The position numbers were made by a program, and so were the translations under genes. Shown here one piece after another: positions 55,103-64,000 of a stretch of 64,000 nt of DNA. Within the stretch, counting starts at the first letter, position 1; each line of letters starts with the position of its first letter. This DNA comes from Methylomonas sp. 11b (lineage in GTDB: Bacteria; Pseudomonadota; Gammaproteobacteria; Methylococcales; Methylomonadaceae): contig NZ_KI911557.1 in NCBI RefSeq assembly GCF_000515215.1, positions 682,001 through 746,000 of the forward strand, read 5' to 3'. The notes below the pieces were generated by a model. The model did not search any database. It was not told where the DNA came from and worked only from the letters and a program-made list of their open reading frames with translations.

Positions 55103-55831
55103 TTACGCAGCTGCTTCCGCAAGATTCCCTAGATATCCATGTTTTCTGGCCAGATATTCGTCTACAAATGCTTGCATCGGTTCGGCTTCATAATCACGCA
55201 ACCCGCTGACCGCCAGCTTTTTAAAGCCGGAACCAACCACGTCTTCACCGCATTTGATTTGGAAATAAAGATAAGCGGTGGCGCGCTTGCCGTTGACTTC
55301 CATTTTCGGTTCCAGCATTTCCAGCCGCGGTTCGTGAAAATCCATCCGGTTCAATGTCAAGGTCATGCTCTCATAGATCACCAAAGGCCGGTCTATATTG
55401 AACATGACTTGCTCTTTGGCCAACAAAGGCACCAACACATACGGAAAGTTCTGCCCGGAAAAAGCCACATAATCGCGAATCAACGCCTCGATTAAGGCAG
55501 GGTCGCGAATCACATCGCCGGAACGTTCGATCTGCAAATAGGTTTTACCTTGATTGTCGGTGACATCGATTTTTTCGGCATCATCATCAGGAAAGTTCAG
55601 CAATACACCGTGACCAACCATTCCGGAAAAGATGAAGTGCATATTCTGGCTAAGACCGTATTTGTCCAACACTAGCGAGAATAATAAATCGCCCGGTACG
55701 CAAAAACGTTTTGCGTCTTCGTCATGCAAGGGGTTGAAGTCATGGGCAACTTCTTTGGCAAACATGCTGGCCTGCGCGGCGCTGATAGCGACACTGCCCT
55801 CCTGAATGTCATAGTATTCTTTTAAAAACAT
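55103..55831 (-). CDS. DUF3581 family protein
   Basis: A 242-residue DUF3581 protein. The segment FAKEVAHDFNPLHDEDAKRF followed by CVPGDLLFSLVLDKYGLSQN is characteristic and resembles the hot-dog-fold dehydratase motif, suggesting an acyl-thioester ligand, but no function is established. It lies downstream of the aminotransferase and rhodanese genes on the same strand, with a 15-base gap. Confidence 0.82.
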   Translation of the reverse strand: MFLKEYYDIQEGSVAISAAQASMFAKEVAHDFNPLHDEDAKRFCVPGDLLFSLVLDKYGLSQNMHFIFSGMVGHGVLLNFPDDDAEKIDVTDNQGKTYLQIERSGDVIRDPALIEALIRDYVAFSGQNFPYVLVPLLAKEQVMFNIDRPLVIYESMTLTLNRMDFHEPRLEMLEPKMEVNGKRATAYLYFQIKCGEDVVGSGFKKLAVSGLRDYEAEPMQAFVDEYLARKHGYLGNLAEAAA

Positions 55832-55846
55832 AGCTTTATTAATTAT

Positions 55847-56170
55847 TTAGTAACGTGGGACGGACGGATCGCAAACCTGAGACCAGGCGTCGATGCCGCC
55901 CTTCAAATTGAACAATCTTTGCAGACCGGAATGCTGCAAAAAATTGCAAGCTTGCTGGCTACGCATACCATGATGACAAATCACCACCACGTCACGGTCT
56001 GCAGGCACTTCGGCGAAGCGCGCGGGGATTTGCTGCAGCGGTATCAATACGCTACCGGCAATCTTGGCGTAGGCAAACTCGTGGGGCTCCCTGACGTCCA
56101 GTAAAAATACCGATGGGTCGTCCTGTAAATGTTGTTGTAGCTGTTGTGGCGTGTATTGATTTATTGGCAT
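55847..56170 (-). CDS. Rhodanese-like sulfurtransferase
   Basis: A 107-residue single-domain rhodanese. LLDVREPHEFAYAKIAGSVL is the family start and CHHGMRS the active loop with Cys65 as the persulfide-carrying residue. It could move sulfur or act in redox chemistry; the acceptor is unknown. Its ATG overlaps the end of the aminotransferase gene by ten bases. Confidence 0.9.
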   Translation of the reverse strand: MPINQYTPQQLQQHLQDDPSVFLLDVREPHEFAYAKIAGSVLIPLQQIPARFAEVPADRDVVVICHHGMRSQQACNFLQHSGLQRLFNLKGGIDAWSQVCDPSVPRY

Positions 56171-57330
56171 ATGAATCTTTCCAGTCTCTGAAGCGCGGCG
56201 GCCATTCTATCGGTTGAAGCGGTATATGCAAATCGAATGTGTTGATTGGCCAAGTATTGACCAAAGTCTTTGCCGGGTGTTACCGCTACGCCTTCTTGTT
56301 CGAGTAGCTGTTTGGCAAACTCAAAACTGTCGTCGGTAAACGCACTGCAATCGGCATAAATATAAAACGCCCCTTGGGGTTTACAGGCTATTTTAAATCC
56401 CAACCTTAACAAGTTGTCGTAAAGAAAATCCCGCCGCTTTTCAAATTCGTCGCGGCGTCGATACAATTCGGCCATATTTTCAGTGCTGAAACAGGCCAAC
56501 GCAGCGTATTGAGAGTGGGTAGGCGTAGAAATAAAAATGTTTTGCGCCAGTTTTTCCACGGCGTCGATAAAATCTTCCGGCACGATCAACCAGCCGATAC
56601 GCCAACCGGTCATGCCAAAGAATTTGGAAAAACTGTTGATGACAAATACATCGTCGCTGAACTCCAAAGCACTGCTGACTGTTTCGCCGTAAACCAGACC
56701 ATGGTAAATCTCGTCCGAATAAAAGCAGCCCCCTAAGGCATGCGTCTGTTGAATCGCATCGCGCAGCGCATCGTTGCCAATGATGGTACCGGTAGGGTTG
56801 GACGGCGAAGCAATTAATACGCCTTTGCTGGCCGGCTGCCAGTGCTGGCGTATCAACTCGGCGTTGAGTTGATACGCCGTTTCGGCACCTACATTCACAA
56901 AACGAGTTTTACCGTCGAAAAGCTGCACGAAGTTGTCGTTACAGGGATAACACGGATCAGCCATCAAGATTTGCTCGCCCGGATTTAAACTAATCCCAAA
57001 CGCCAGCAAAAACGCGCCGGACGCGCCGGGTGTAATGAAAACCCGTTTTGGGTCCAGATCTACGCCGTATTGCGCCTGGTAATAATCGGCAATGCTGCGT
57101 CGCAATTCCGGCAATCCGGCCGCAGCGGTGTATTTGACCTCCCTACCTTGCATGAACGCATTTCCAGCGGCCAATATTGCCGGTGGTGTCTCGAAATCCG
57201 GCTCGCCAATTTCCATGTGAATGATGTCGCGACCTTGCTGTTCAAGCTGCTTCGCGCGCTGTAATAATTCCATCACATAAAATGAGCTGATGCCGCGCAT
57301 TCGCTCGGCGACGTGGTGTTTCATGTGCAA
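56161..57330 (-). CDS. Class I PLP-dependent aminotransferase
   Basis: A 389-residue fold-type I aminotransferase. MEIGEPDFETPPAIL, ITPGASGAFLLAFG, SPSNPTGTII and the PLP-lysine segment VINSFSKFFGMTGWRIGW are all present. It belongs to the aspartate-type Igamma group; the amino acid substrate cannot be fixed from sequence. It is the first gene of the leftward aminotransferase-rhodanese-DUF3581 set. Confidence 0.9.
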   Translation of the reverse strand: MHMKHHVAERMRGISSFYVMELLQRAKQLEQQGRDIIHMEIGEPDFETPPAILAAGNAFMQGREVKYTAAAGLPELRRSIADYYQAQYGVDLDPKRVFITPGASGAFLLAFGISLNPGEQILMADPCYPCNDNFVQLFDGKTRFVNVGAETAYQLNAELIRQHWQPASKGVLIASPSNPTGTIIGNDALRDAIQQTHALGGCFYSDEIYHGLVYGETVSSALEFSDDVFVINSFSKFFGMTGWRIGWLIVPEDFIDAVEKLAQNIFISTPTHSQYAALACFSTENMAELYRRRDEFEKRRDFLYDNLLRLGFKIACKPQGAFYIYADCSAFTDDSFEFAKQLLEQEGVAVTPGKDFGQYLANQHIRFAYTASTDRMAAALQRLERFICQ

Positions 57331-57434
57331 ATTCCGTTAGTCAAAAGCGACTTCATCATAACAAACTTCTTGCTTGGCCCCGGCTATTCTGTTAAAAAGC
57401 CCCGATTTTTTTATAGACCGCCAGGAGTCATTGG

Positions 57435-57866
57435 ATGAACAATACAAACCCTGCCGCATCGGAATTTACTTTTAAGCCTTATGAGGAAAAAGAAGGCGAA
57501 GAGTACATGAACGAGGCGCAGTTGAGCCATTTTTCCGCCATCTTAAATAAATGGAAATCCGAACTAATGATGGAAGTGGATCGTACCGTCCACCACATGC
57601 AGGACGAAGCGGCCAACTTTCCCGATCCGAACGACCGGGCCACGCAGGAATCAGAGTTCAGCCTGGAACTGCGCACCCGCGACCGCGAACGCAAATTGAT
57701 CAAGAAGATCGACGAATCCTTGAAGGAAATTGAGTCGGGCAATTACGGCTATTGCGAAACGTGCGGTATCGAGATTGGCATTCGCCGTCTGGAAGCACGT
57801 CCCACCGCCAACCTGTGCATCGATTGCAAAACGCTCGATGAAATCAGGGAAAAGCAATTGGGTTAA
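57435..57866 (+). CDS. dksA: RNA polymerase-binding transcription factor DksA
   Basis: A 143-residue DksA, which binds the secondary channel of RNA polymerase and works with ppGpp. The coiled coil carries the DPNDRATQE tip acidic residues, and the zinc finger reads CETCGIEIG and LCIDCK. AGGAG precedes the ATG. It directly precedes gluQ, the conserved order. Confidence 0.95.
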   Translation: MNNTNPAASEFTFKPYEEKEGEEYMNEAQLSHFSAILNKWKSELMMEVDRTVHHMQDEAANFPDPNDRATQESEFSLELRTRDRERKLIKKIDESLKEIESGNYGYCETCGIEIGIRRLEARPTANLCIDCKTLDEIREKQLG

Positions 57867-57868
57867 TT

Positions 57869-58762
57869 CTGCCCAATTCCGCACCGTATATCGGCCGGTT
57901 TGCGCCCTCGCCTACCGGCCCGCTTCATCTTGGTTCTTTATACACCGCTCTCGCCAGCTATCTGGATGCCCGTCAGCATAAAGGTCTATGGCTATTGCGC
58001 ATCGACGATCTCGATACGCCGCGCAATATGCCTGGAGCCAGCGAGGAAATCCTGAATTGCCTGCAAAGCTTTGGTTTGCATTGGGACGGCGAGGTGTATT
58101 ACCAAAGCCAACAACTCAATCAGTATGAAGAAGCCATTGTCAAACTGCAAAACCGGCATGAGCTATATCCTTGCACCTGTAGCCGCAGTTTATTGGCAAA
58201 CTCTCCTTTGATTTATCCAGGCTATTGCCGCATCAAGGAACAATCAATTCAATCGCCACATGCGCTGCGCGTAAAAACCGCGGATGTATCCATGCGCTTT
58301 GTTGACGAACTGCAGGGTGATGTCAGCCAAAACCTGGCTACTGAGCACGGCGATTTTATCGTCAAACGAAAGGACGGCATCGTCGCTTACCAACTGGCGT
58401 GTGTTGTCGACGACCAGCGGCAAAAGGTCAATCGGGTGGTAAGAGGTTACGATTTATTGGATTCGACCCCCAAACAGCAGTATTTACAGTATTTGCTGGG
58501 TTACCCATCACTGCAATACATGCATATTCCGTTGATTGTCGATCACAGAGGCAATAAGCTCAGTAAGCAAACCCGCGCCGAAGCCGTCAATTCACATCAA
58601 GCCGGACCAACCTTGTTTCAGCTGCTAACCTTACTCAAGCAAAATCCACCGCCCGATTTGCGGCTGGCTGCAATCGACAGTATTCTGGAATGGGCCGTCG
58701 AACATTGGCAAGCCGAACGCTTGACAAACACCCAGGCCGTCTCAGCCTTACAACACAATTAA
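57869..58762 (+). CDS. gluQ: Glutamyl-Q tRNA(Asp) synthetase with a non-AUG start
   Basis: GluQ-RS attaches glutamate to queuosine in tRNA(Asp). The frame upstream of the first ATG (57995) encodes the essential start of the enzyme: [19 protein letters not shown], with the HIGH-like HLGS, and [10 protein letters not shown]. An in-frame stop at 57839-57841 bounds it, and no ATG, GTG or TTG occurs before the motif, leaving ATT (57857 or 57866) or CTG (57869) as start. Zinc-binding CTCSRS and the KLSKQ loop (KMSKS-like) follow. It starts two bases past the dksA stop, pointing to translational coupling. Confidence 0.88.
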   Translation: MPNSAPYIGRFAPSPTGPLHLGSLYTALASYLDARQHKGLWLLRIDDLDTPRNMPGASEEILNCLQSFGLHWDGEVYYQSQQLNQYEEAIVKLQNRHELYPCTCSRSLLANSPLIYPGYCRIKEQSIQSPHALRVKTADVSMRFVDELQGDVSQNLATEHGDFIVKRKDGIVAYQLACVVDDQRQKVNRVVRGYDLLDSTPKQQYLQYLLGYPSLQYMHIPLIVDHRGNKLSKQTRAEAVNSHQAGPTLFQLLTLLKQNPPPDLRLAAIDSILEWAVEHWQAERLTNTQAVSALQHN

Positions 58763-58788
58763 TAACGTTCAAAGAAGGAGGTTACGTT

Positions 58789-60729
58789 ATGTCAGACCAA
58801 AAAATTTATCCGGTTAATCCGCAGATTGCCGCCAGCGCCCATATCGATAGCGCTGCTTATCAGCGTCTCTACCAACAATCGATAACCGAACCGGAAGCTT
58901 TTTGGGCTGAACAGGCCGCCGAATTTTTGGACTGGCACCAGCCTTGGCAACAAGTACTGCAATACGACTACCCCAAGGGCGAAATACAATGGTTTCTGGG
59001 CGGCAAACTCAATGTCACCGTCAACTGCCTGGACAGACACCTGGAAAAGCGCGCTGACCAGGTGGCGATTATTTGGGAAGGCGACGACCCGGCGCATGAT
59101 CGTAAACTGACCTACCGCGAACTGCACGCCCAAGTCTGCCAATTCGCGAATGTCCTGAAAGCCAATGGCGTGCAAAAAGGCGACAGAGTCTGCATCTATC
59201 TGCCTATGATCGCGGAAGCGGCGGTGGTAATTTTGGCCTGCGCACGGATCGGTGCGGTGCATTCCATCGTATTCGGCGGTTTTTCCGCAGACGCATTGCG
59301 CGATCGGGTCATCGATGCCGATTGCAAAGTGTTGATCTGTGCGGACGAAAGCTATCGTGGCGGCAAAATTGTGCATTCGAAATTGAATGTCGATAAGGCC
59401 GCCAATCAATGTCCTAATTTGAATACCGTGATAGTGATCAAACACACCGGTCACGACATCCCCTGGACCGCGGGCCGCGACATTTGCTACCACGAAGCCA
59501 TGCAAACCGCATCGACCGACTGCGAGCCGGTGATGATGGATGCCGAAGATCCCTTGTTTATCCTCTACACCTCCGGATCCACCGGACAACCCAAAGGCGT
59601 GCTGCACACTACAGGCGGTTATTTGCTGTACGCGGCAATGACCCACAAATATGTGTTCGATTACCAGGAAGGCGATGTTTACTGGTGTACCGCCGACATT
59701 GGTTGGATCACCGGCCATTCCTACGTACTTTACGGCCCGCTGTGCAATGGTGCCACGAGCTTGATGTTCGAAGGGGTGCCGACTTATCCGCATCCAGACC
59801 GCTTCTGGCAAGTAATCGACAAACATCAGGTCAATATTTTTTACACAGCGCCGACTGCAATCCGCGCACTGATGGCGCAAGGCGACGATTTTGTTACCCG
59901 CACCAAGCGCAGCTCGTTACGCATTCTGGGCAGCGTCGGCGAACCGATTAATCCGGAAGCCTGGGAATGGTATTACGAGGTGGTCGGCAACAAACGCTGC
60001 CCTATTGTGGATACTTGGTGGCAAACCGAAACCGGCGGCATTCTAATTACGCCCTTACCTGGCGCAACGCCGTTAAAACCCGGTTCGGCGACGCTGCCGT
60101 TTTTCGGGGTAAAACCGGCGATACTCGACCCGGATGGCAATGTTTTGGAAGGTGAAGCTGAAGGCGTCTTGGTACTAACTTACCCATGGCCTGGCCAGGC
60201 CCGCACGGTTTATGGCGACCATGCGCGTTTTATCGATACCTATTTCGCCAAATTCCCCGGCTATTATTTCGCCGGCGACGGTGCCCGCCGCGACAAAGAC
60301 GGCTATTACTGGATTACCGGGCGCATCGACGATGTATTGAACGTTTGCGGCCACCGTTTGGGTACCGCAGAAATCGAAAGCGCATTGGTATTGCACGACC
60401 TGGTTGCCGAGGCTGCGGTAGTCGGTTTTCCGCATCCGATTAAAGGCCAGGGGATTTATGCTTATGTGACTTTAAACGTCGGCATTGAAGGTAACAGCAG
60501 CCTGAAAGGCGAATTGAAGGACTTGGTGCGCGAAGAAATCAGCGCCATCGCCCTGCCCGACCTGATTCAATGGGCGCCGGGCCTGCCGAAAACTCGCTCC
60601 GGCAAGATCATGCGCCGCATCTTGCGTAAAATCGCCGCCAACGAATTCCACGATCTCGGCGATACCTCAACGCTTGCTGATCCTTCGGTGGTCGAGCAAT
60701 TGATCGCCAACCGTCTCAAACTGCCTTAA
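58789..60729 (+). CDS. acs: Acetyl-coenzyme A synthetase
   Basis: Acs (646 residues) makes acetyl-CoA from acetate, ATP and Co[21 protein letters not shown] is the AMP-binding motif, [15 protein letters not shown] and [14 protein letters not shown] the acetate-pocket region, and [11 protein letters not shown] the regulatory acetylation site. The ATG at 58789 has a perfect AAGGAGG ribosome site; the longer open frame from 58690 overlaps gluQ and has no family match. Confidence 0.97.
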   Translation: MSDQKIYPVNPQIAASAHIDSAAYQRLYQQSITEPEAFWAEQAAEFLDWHQPWQQVLQYDYPKGEIQWFLGGKLNVTVNCLDRHLEKRADQVAIIWEGDDPAHDRKLTYRELHAQVCQFANVLKANGVQKGDRVCIYLPMIAEAAVVILACARIGAVHSIVFGGFSADALRDRVIDADCKVLICADESYRGGKIVHSKLNVDKAANQCPNLNTVIVIKHTGHDIPWTAGRDICYHEAMQTASTDCEPVMMDAEDPLFILYTSGSTGQPKGVLHTTGGYLLYAAMTHKYVFDYQEGDVYWCTADIGWITGHSYVLYGPLCNGATSLMFEGVPTYPHPDRFWQVIDKHQVNIFYTAPTAIRALMAQGDDFVTRTKRSSLRILGSVGEPINPEAWEWYYEVVGNKRCPIVDTWWQTETGGILITPLPGATPLKPGSATLPFFGVKPAILDPDGNVLEGEAEGVLVLTYPWPGQARTVYGDHARFIDTYFAKFPGYYFAGDGARRDKDGYYWITGRIDDVLNVCGHRLGTAEIESALVLHDLVAEAAVVGFPHPIKGQGIYAYVTLNVGIEGNSSLKGELKDLVREEISAIALPDLIQWAPGLPKTRSGKIMRRILRKIAANEFHDLGDTSTLADPSVVEQLIANRLKLP

Positions 60730-60730
60730 G

Positions 60731-61621
60731 GTGAAAATTCGACTTGCCTTAGCATACCTTGGCGTAGTGTTGGTCTGGACCACGACACCGCTGGCAATAA
60801 AATGGAGCAGTATTGGCGTCAGTTACGTATTCGGCGCCATGGCACGGATGACCACGGGCTTGGCCTGCCTGCTGTTGTTATTGTTACTGTTGCGCCGGCG
60901 TTTGCCGCTCAACCGCCCCGCTTTGATGACTTACCTGGCGGTGGCGGTACAGCTTTACGGCAGTATGCTGATTACCTATTGGTCGGCGCAATTCGTACCG
61001 TCCGGCTGGATTTCGGTGATTTTCGGTTTAAGCCCTTTTATGACCGCCTTCATGGCCGCCGCCTATCTGAAAGAACGCAGCCTGGGCTGGGGTAAGTTAT
61101 TCGCTTATAGCTTGGGGGTGGGCGGTTTAGTGGTGATGTTCAGCTCGGCGCTGGAATTGGATGAGTTGGCTCTACAAGGCGTGATCGGCGTACTGGTGGC
61201 AACCTTTATACACGCGGCCAGTGCGGTGTGGGTCAAACAAATTGACGCGCGCTTGTCGGCTTTACAATTAGTCACGGGGGGATTGTTAATCTCGGTCCCA
61301 TTGTATTTCGGCACTTGGTATTGGCTGGATGACGGCATATTGCCTGAAACCATTCCGGAGCAAACCCTGTATTCGATAGCCTACCTTGGCATCGTTGCGA
61401 CAACGTTGGGTTTTGCTTTGTATTATTTTATATTGAACAATATGCAAGCCACCAACGTGGCGATGATGAATCTGATGACGCCGATCATGTCGTTGCTGCT
61501 TGGCTACACGGTAAATCATGAGCCATTGACGCTGAAAACCATGGCGGGCACCGCGCTGATTATGTGCGCGCTGTTGATTTACGAAATCGTCAATCGCCGG
61601 CAACAACGGAATGGCGGGTAA
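60731..61621 (+). CDS. EamA/DMT family transporter
   Basis: A 296-residue exporter of the drug/metabolite superfamily with ten hydrophobic segments and two EamA halves (LGVVLVWTTTPLAIKWSSIG; LGIVATTLGFALYYFILNN). It starts with GTG one base past the acs stop, so it is cotranscribed with acs; whether it exports a product related to acetate use is unknown. Confidence 0.85.
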   Translation: MKIRLALAYLGVVLVWTTTPLAIKWSSIGVSYVFGAMARMTTGLACLLLLLLLLRRRLPLNRPALMTYLAVAVQLYGSMLITYWSAQFVPSGWISVIFGLSPFMTAFMAAAYLKERSLGWGKLFAYSLGVGGLVVMFSSALELDELALQGVIGVLVATFIHAASAVWVKQIDARLSALQLVTGGLLISVPLYFGTWYWLDDGILPETIPEQTLYSIAYLGIVATTLGFALYYFILNNMQATNVAMMNLMTPIMSLLLGYTVNHEPLTLKTMAGTALIMCALLIYEIVNRRQQRNGG

Positions 61622-61645
61622 TCGCCATTCCGCGCCGTCTGAGAA

Positions 61646-61887
61646 CTAAATTTTGCTGACGCGTTGCTGCAAATACGCGGCGAAATCGGCTTTAATTTCC
61701 GGATGCAGCAAACCGTACTCAACGTTAGCCAACAAGAAACCGAATTTTGATCCGCAGTCGTAACGGTTGCCTGCAAATTCGTAAGACAACACTTCTTCGT
61801 CTTTCATCAATGCGGCAATCGCATCGGTCAACTGAATTTCACCGCCTGCGCCGCTCCCGGTGTTTTCGATTTTTTCAAAAATAGCAG
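61646..61887 (-). pseudogene. galU: C-terminal fragment of UTP-glucose-1-phosphate uridylyltransferase
   Basis: Read leftward from about 61887, IFEKIENTGSGAGGEIQLTD and AIAALMKDEEVLSYEFAGNR match the last quarter of GalU, ending at TAA in QQRVSKI. Upstream of IFEKIE the frame is lost where AT-rich DNA begins, so at least 200 residues are missing. This is a truncation at a junction, natural or from assembly, rather than a gradual decay: the retained part is clean. Confidence 0.85.
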
Positions 61888-61908
61888 CTGTCTTTAATTA
61901 TAAACAAA

Positions 61909-63438
61909 TTATCTTATTTGCTGATGCTCAGGACGAAGCAAATCGTTCACTGTTTTTACCGGATTGAATGTTTCCATAGGAACTTCAACAAAAATTGTAT
62001 TCCAATCGCTCATGGCGCCATTCCAAAGTCCGGGCAACTCTAAAGCTTTCAATTCTTTACCACCCTTCGATTTCGATGAAATAAATCCGGTTTGCTTATC
62101 AACGTATTGTAAAAGATTAAATTTTTCGCCTTTATAGTTCTTCACTCCACATACCAAATCCACAGGATTAAAATGTGTTGAATTCATCATTTTTGCTTTT
62201 TCTGTCGGATTTGATAAATCAATTTGCGAACTTTCGAGAATTTGAGTAGACACGGTTCCGTCTGCATTTACAGTAAGAAAAGGACCGCCACCAGGCTCTC
62301 CGGTGTTTTTAACCATACCACAAACCCTAATCGGACGATCTAGTTTTGATTTAAGATACTGTTTTAAATCACTTTTATCCAATTTATTAATGTCAGGATG
62401 AATGTTATTAAGTTCCTTTTCGCAAAACAGAGCAATTTCATGTAAGCTTGAAATAGAGATATTATCTTTCTCCAATAATTGAAGATTTTCAAACGCTTTT
62501 TGTTGAAGCTTAATCAATAAACCCGCAATAGCTTTCTTGTATTTAACTGTTTGATTTTTAAGTGAATCAGGAACCACGTTATCAATATTTTTAATAAAAA
62601 TAACATCTGCATTCAAATCGTTCAGATTTTCAATAAGAGCACCATGTCCTCCGGGGCGAAAAACTAATTTTCCATTTTCGCGAAATGGTTGATTTTGTTC
62701 GTCGACAGCTATAGTGTCAGTCGATGTTTTTTGTTCTGAGAAACTGATGTTGAATTTTTTGCCCAGTACATTTTCGTATTCAGAAAGTGTATCATTTACA
62801 TGATTTTCAAACAGCTGACGGTGTTCAGTTGAAACTGTGAAATGAATATTTACTTCATTCGATGCATTAGAAGCATACAATCCCCCTTCCACCAAATGCT
62901 CCTGTAGCGAAGTACGTTTTTCATTGTTATATGTGTGAAATAAAAGCAAGCCTTTGGGCAACGCACCATAATTCAAGCCATCACTATTTAATAAATTGGA
63001 TACAATAGCTTTTGTTTCTCCATTTTTAATCAAATCATCAATACTTTTATTATTATTTTTCAAACAACATTCGTTCAAAGCATTGTAAAAAGCGAAGTTT
63101 TTAATTTCAGTAATAAATTTAATTTCAGCAGGTTTTGTTGGTTCGGCATAATCGGCATCCAAAAACTCATATAAATCTTTAAACATACGACTGGCCGCAC
63201 CCGATGCCGGAACAAATTTGAGTATTGAAGCATTGCTTTTCAAATAAGCATCCCATGTTTCCAACAAATCATTAATTTGTGCATCCGAAGCAATGGTAAT
63301 ACCCTGCCCTGGTGATGCCGCATTAATAATTTTCAAAAACGGGAAACCAGTTTCAAAACTTTTAAGCTGATGAACAATTTGTGATTCTGAAATACATTTT
63401 TCGCTAATTTGCTGTAAATCGTTGTTTGATAGCATCAT
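61909..63438 (-). CDS. DUF4301 family protein of Bacteroidota type
   Basis: A 509-residue protein of the DUF4301 family, found mainly in Bacteroidota. FVPASGAASRMFKDLYEF resembles a nucleotidyltransferase-like nucleotide loop, and FRPGGHGALIENLNDLNADV, RVCGMVKNTGEPGGGPFLTV are conserved blocks. It is Lys/Asn/Ile-rich and AT-rich, unlike every host gene here. The ATG at 63438 (or 63435) is preferred; the open frame runs 48 codons further upstream without family resemblance. Function is unknown. Its stop lies about 20 bases from the galU break. Confidence 0.8.
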   Translation of the reverse strand: MMLSNNDLQQISEKCISESQIVHQLKSFETGFPFLKIINAASPGQGITIASDAQINDLLETWDAYLKSNASILKFVPASGAASRMFKDLYEFLDADYAEPTKPAEIKFITEIKNFAFYNALNECCLKNNNKSIDDLIKNGETKAIVSNLLNSDGLNYGALPKGLLLFHTYNNEKRTSLQEHLVEGGLYASNASNEVNIHFTVSTEHRQLFENHVNDTLSEYENVLGKKFNISFSEQKTSTDTIAVDEQNQPFRENGKLVFRPGGHGALIENLNDLNADVIFIKNIDNVVPDSLKNQTVKYKKAIAGLLIKLQQKAFENLQLLEKDNISISSLHEIALFCEKELNNIHPDINKLDKSDLKQYLKSKLDRPIRVCGMVKNTGEPGGGPFLTVNADGTVSTQILESSQIDLSNPTEKAKMMNSTHFNPVDLVCGVKNYKGEKFNLLQYVDKQTGFISSKSKGGKELKALELPGLWNGAMSDWNTIFVEVPMETFNPVKTVNDLLRPEHQQIR

Positions 63439-63639
63439 GTTATAATTTTTGATGTTGTAAATTTTGTTATATGTATCTATACAATTAAACGCCAAAAGTA
63501 CGGCTACATTTGGCCACCTCGAAAAAACCATCCGATGGGAAAAAAGCGGCAACCCAATGCTACTGATACCCGCCATGATCATAGAAAGCTTCTTGCCGCC
63601 GAAAAGGGCATTGATCTGCCCACAGTGGGGATTGTGGTG

Positions 63640-63706
63640 TGATATCCGAGCTACTCCGTAGTCTTTACCAAAATCATCCCCACTTTAGAAAAACACTGAT
63701 ATCCGA
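63640..63706 (+). repeat. Direct repeat TGATATCCGA, two copies
   Basis: TGATATCCGA occurs at 63640-63649 and 63697-63706, 57 bases apart. The 63439-63816 stretch has no gene I can support; short frames such as the one from 63464 do not resemble anything known to me. Confidence 0.3.
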
Positions 63707-63816
63707 TTGATTCCCGTATGAGTAGCGTTCGGCATAATTCATCATTAGATTCATATGGCAACAATGCATCGGCTTTGGAGCTACACAAAAATTCTATATC
63801 ATAAATGACTGCTTAT

Positions 63817-63962
63817 GGTCGATTGTGTTGAAAAAACCTACTTTTCTCGAATTCCAACTAATTTTGCAGTTTAAGCAAATTGTAAGTTATTGCTTTTCTT
63901 CTTAATTACTTTTCTGCTTTAACCCAATTTTCCAACAATAGCCATTTTCAACACAATCAGCC
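63817..63962. mobile_element. 146-bp element with terminal inverted repeats (MITE or IS remnant)
   Basis: The left end GGTCGATTGTGTTGAAAA and the right end, on the other strand GGCTGATTGTGTTGAAAA, match at 16 of 18 positions. No coding frame lies between. The ends look like those of IS5/IS1182-type elements, with the interior deleted. The last 38 bases of the window hold nothing I can name. Confidence 0.5.
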
Positions 63963-64000
63963 AGTTCCTGCCAATCTAATGCTGACTTTTCTCAAGAATG

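Noticed and set aside
58792..59880. Long reverse frame (362 codons) inside acs
   Set aside because: It is a shadow of a high-quality acs gene and has no family resemblance.
63439..63582. 48-codon extension of the DUF4301 gene
   Set aside because: It has no family resemblance and crosses into repeat-like DNA; MMLSNNDLQ at 63438 is the natural start.
1..64000. tRNA and rRNA genes
   Set aside because: I looked for typical tRNA TTCGANTC arms and rRNA sequences and saw none that fold convincingly, but a dedicated search was not possible.

Overview
The window reads as chromosomal DNA of a gammaproteobacterium. The gene order exbB-exbD-lpxK-Trm112-kdsB, the dksA-gluQ pair, rpoS, prmB-aroC and the nirBD/ANTAR nitrite-assimilation block all fit that class. 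The style of the proteins resembles methanotrophs of the order Methylococcales, but no diagnostic methane-oxidation gene lies here, so that placement is an impression only.

Layout. 1-5.7 kb (mostly minus strand): envelope genes (kdsB, Trm112-like, lpxK, exbD, exbB), an MFS transporter, aroC and prmB. 5.7-10.7 kb (plus): HDOD protein, a small secreted protein, a lipoprotein with an alpha/beta-hydrolase-like motif, a CreD-like membrane protein and a YdjM-like membrane protein. 10.7-17.0 kb: a PhzF-like protein, then nitrogen assimilation: nirBD leftward, a nitrate/nitrite transporter and an ANTAR regulator (NasT type) rightward. The nirB leader holds a textbook ANTAR-type antitermination site, a hairpin with an AAAGGC hexaloop overlapping an intrinsic terminator.

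17.0-30.4 kb is an accessory island flanked by mobile-element traces. It holds a Hanks-type kinase with a DUF4384-like outer domain and, convergent to it, six leftward genes: a TpsB transporter, an exported TPR-CHAT protease, a large filamentous-haemagglutinin-like TpsA exoprotein, a PEP-CTERM protein, an unknown 187-residue protein and an OmpA-type protein. This is the most interesting block: a surface-protein secretion unit with its own putative caspase-like protease and a nearby kinase. An IS3-family element beyond it has split a small ORF and left a 5-bp target duplication; its own transposase is broken by a 17-nt insertion.

30.4-40.5 kb is a detoxification and efflux region: CueR-like regulator and CopA, a SAM methyltransferase, DMT and VOC genes, a LysR regulator, SRPBCC and isochorismatase-like proteins, a MerR regulator, thiopurine methyltransferase and a TauE-type permease. 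Three promoters here have the long 19-bp spacer typical of MerR-family control. A frameshifted HAD phosphatase remnant follows. 40.9-61.6 kb is mostly housekeeping: a PQQ-type beta-propeller, FliK-like protein, fbp, an FNR-like regulator, an ABC exporter, ppx, an unknown membrane-anchored protein, rpoS, a J-domain protein, mobB-moeA, DUF3581, rhodanese, aminotransferase, dksA-gluQ, acs and a DMT exporter.

From about 61.88 kb the character changes abruptly: galU is cut inside its reading frame and joined to AT-rich DNA carrying a Bacteroidota-type DUF4301 gene, followed by mobile-element-like repeats. This is either an assembly chimera or a transfer junction, and the last 2 kb should not be assigned to the host without checking.
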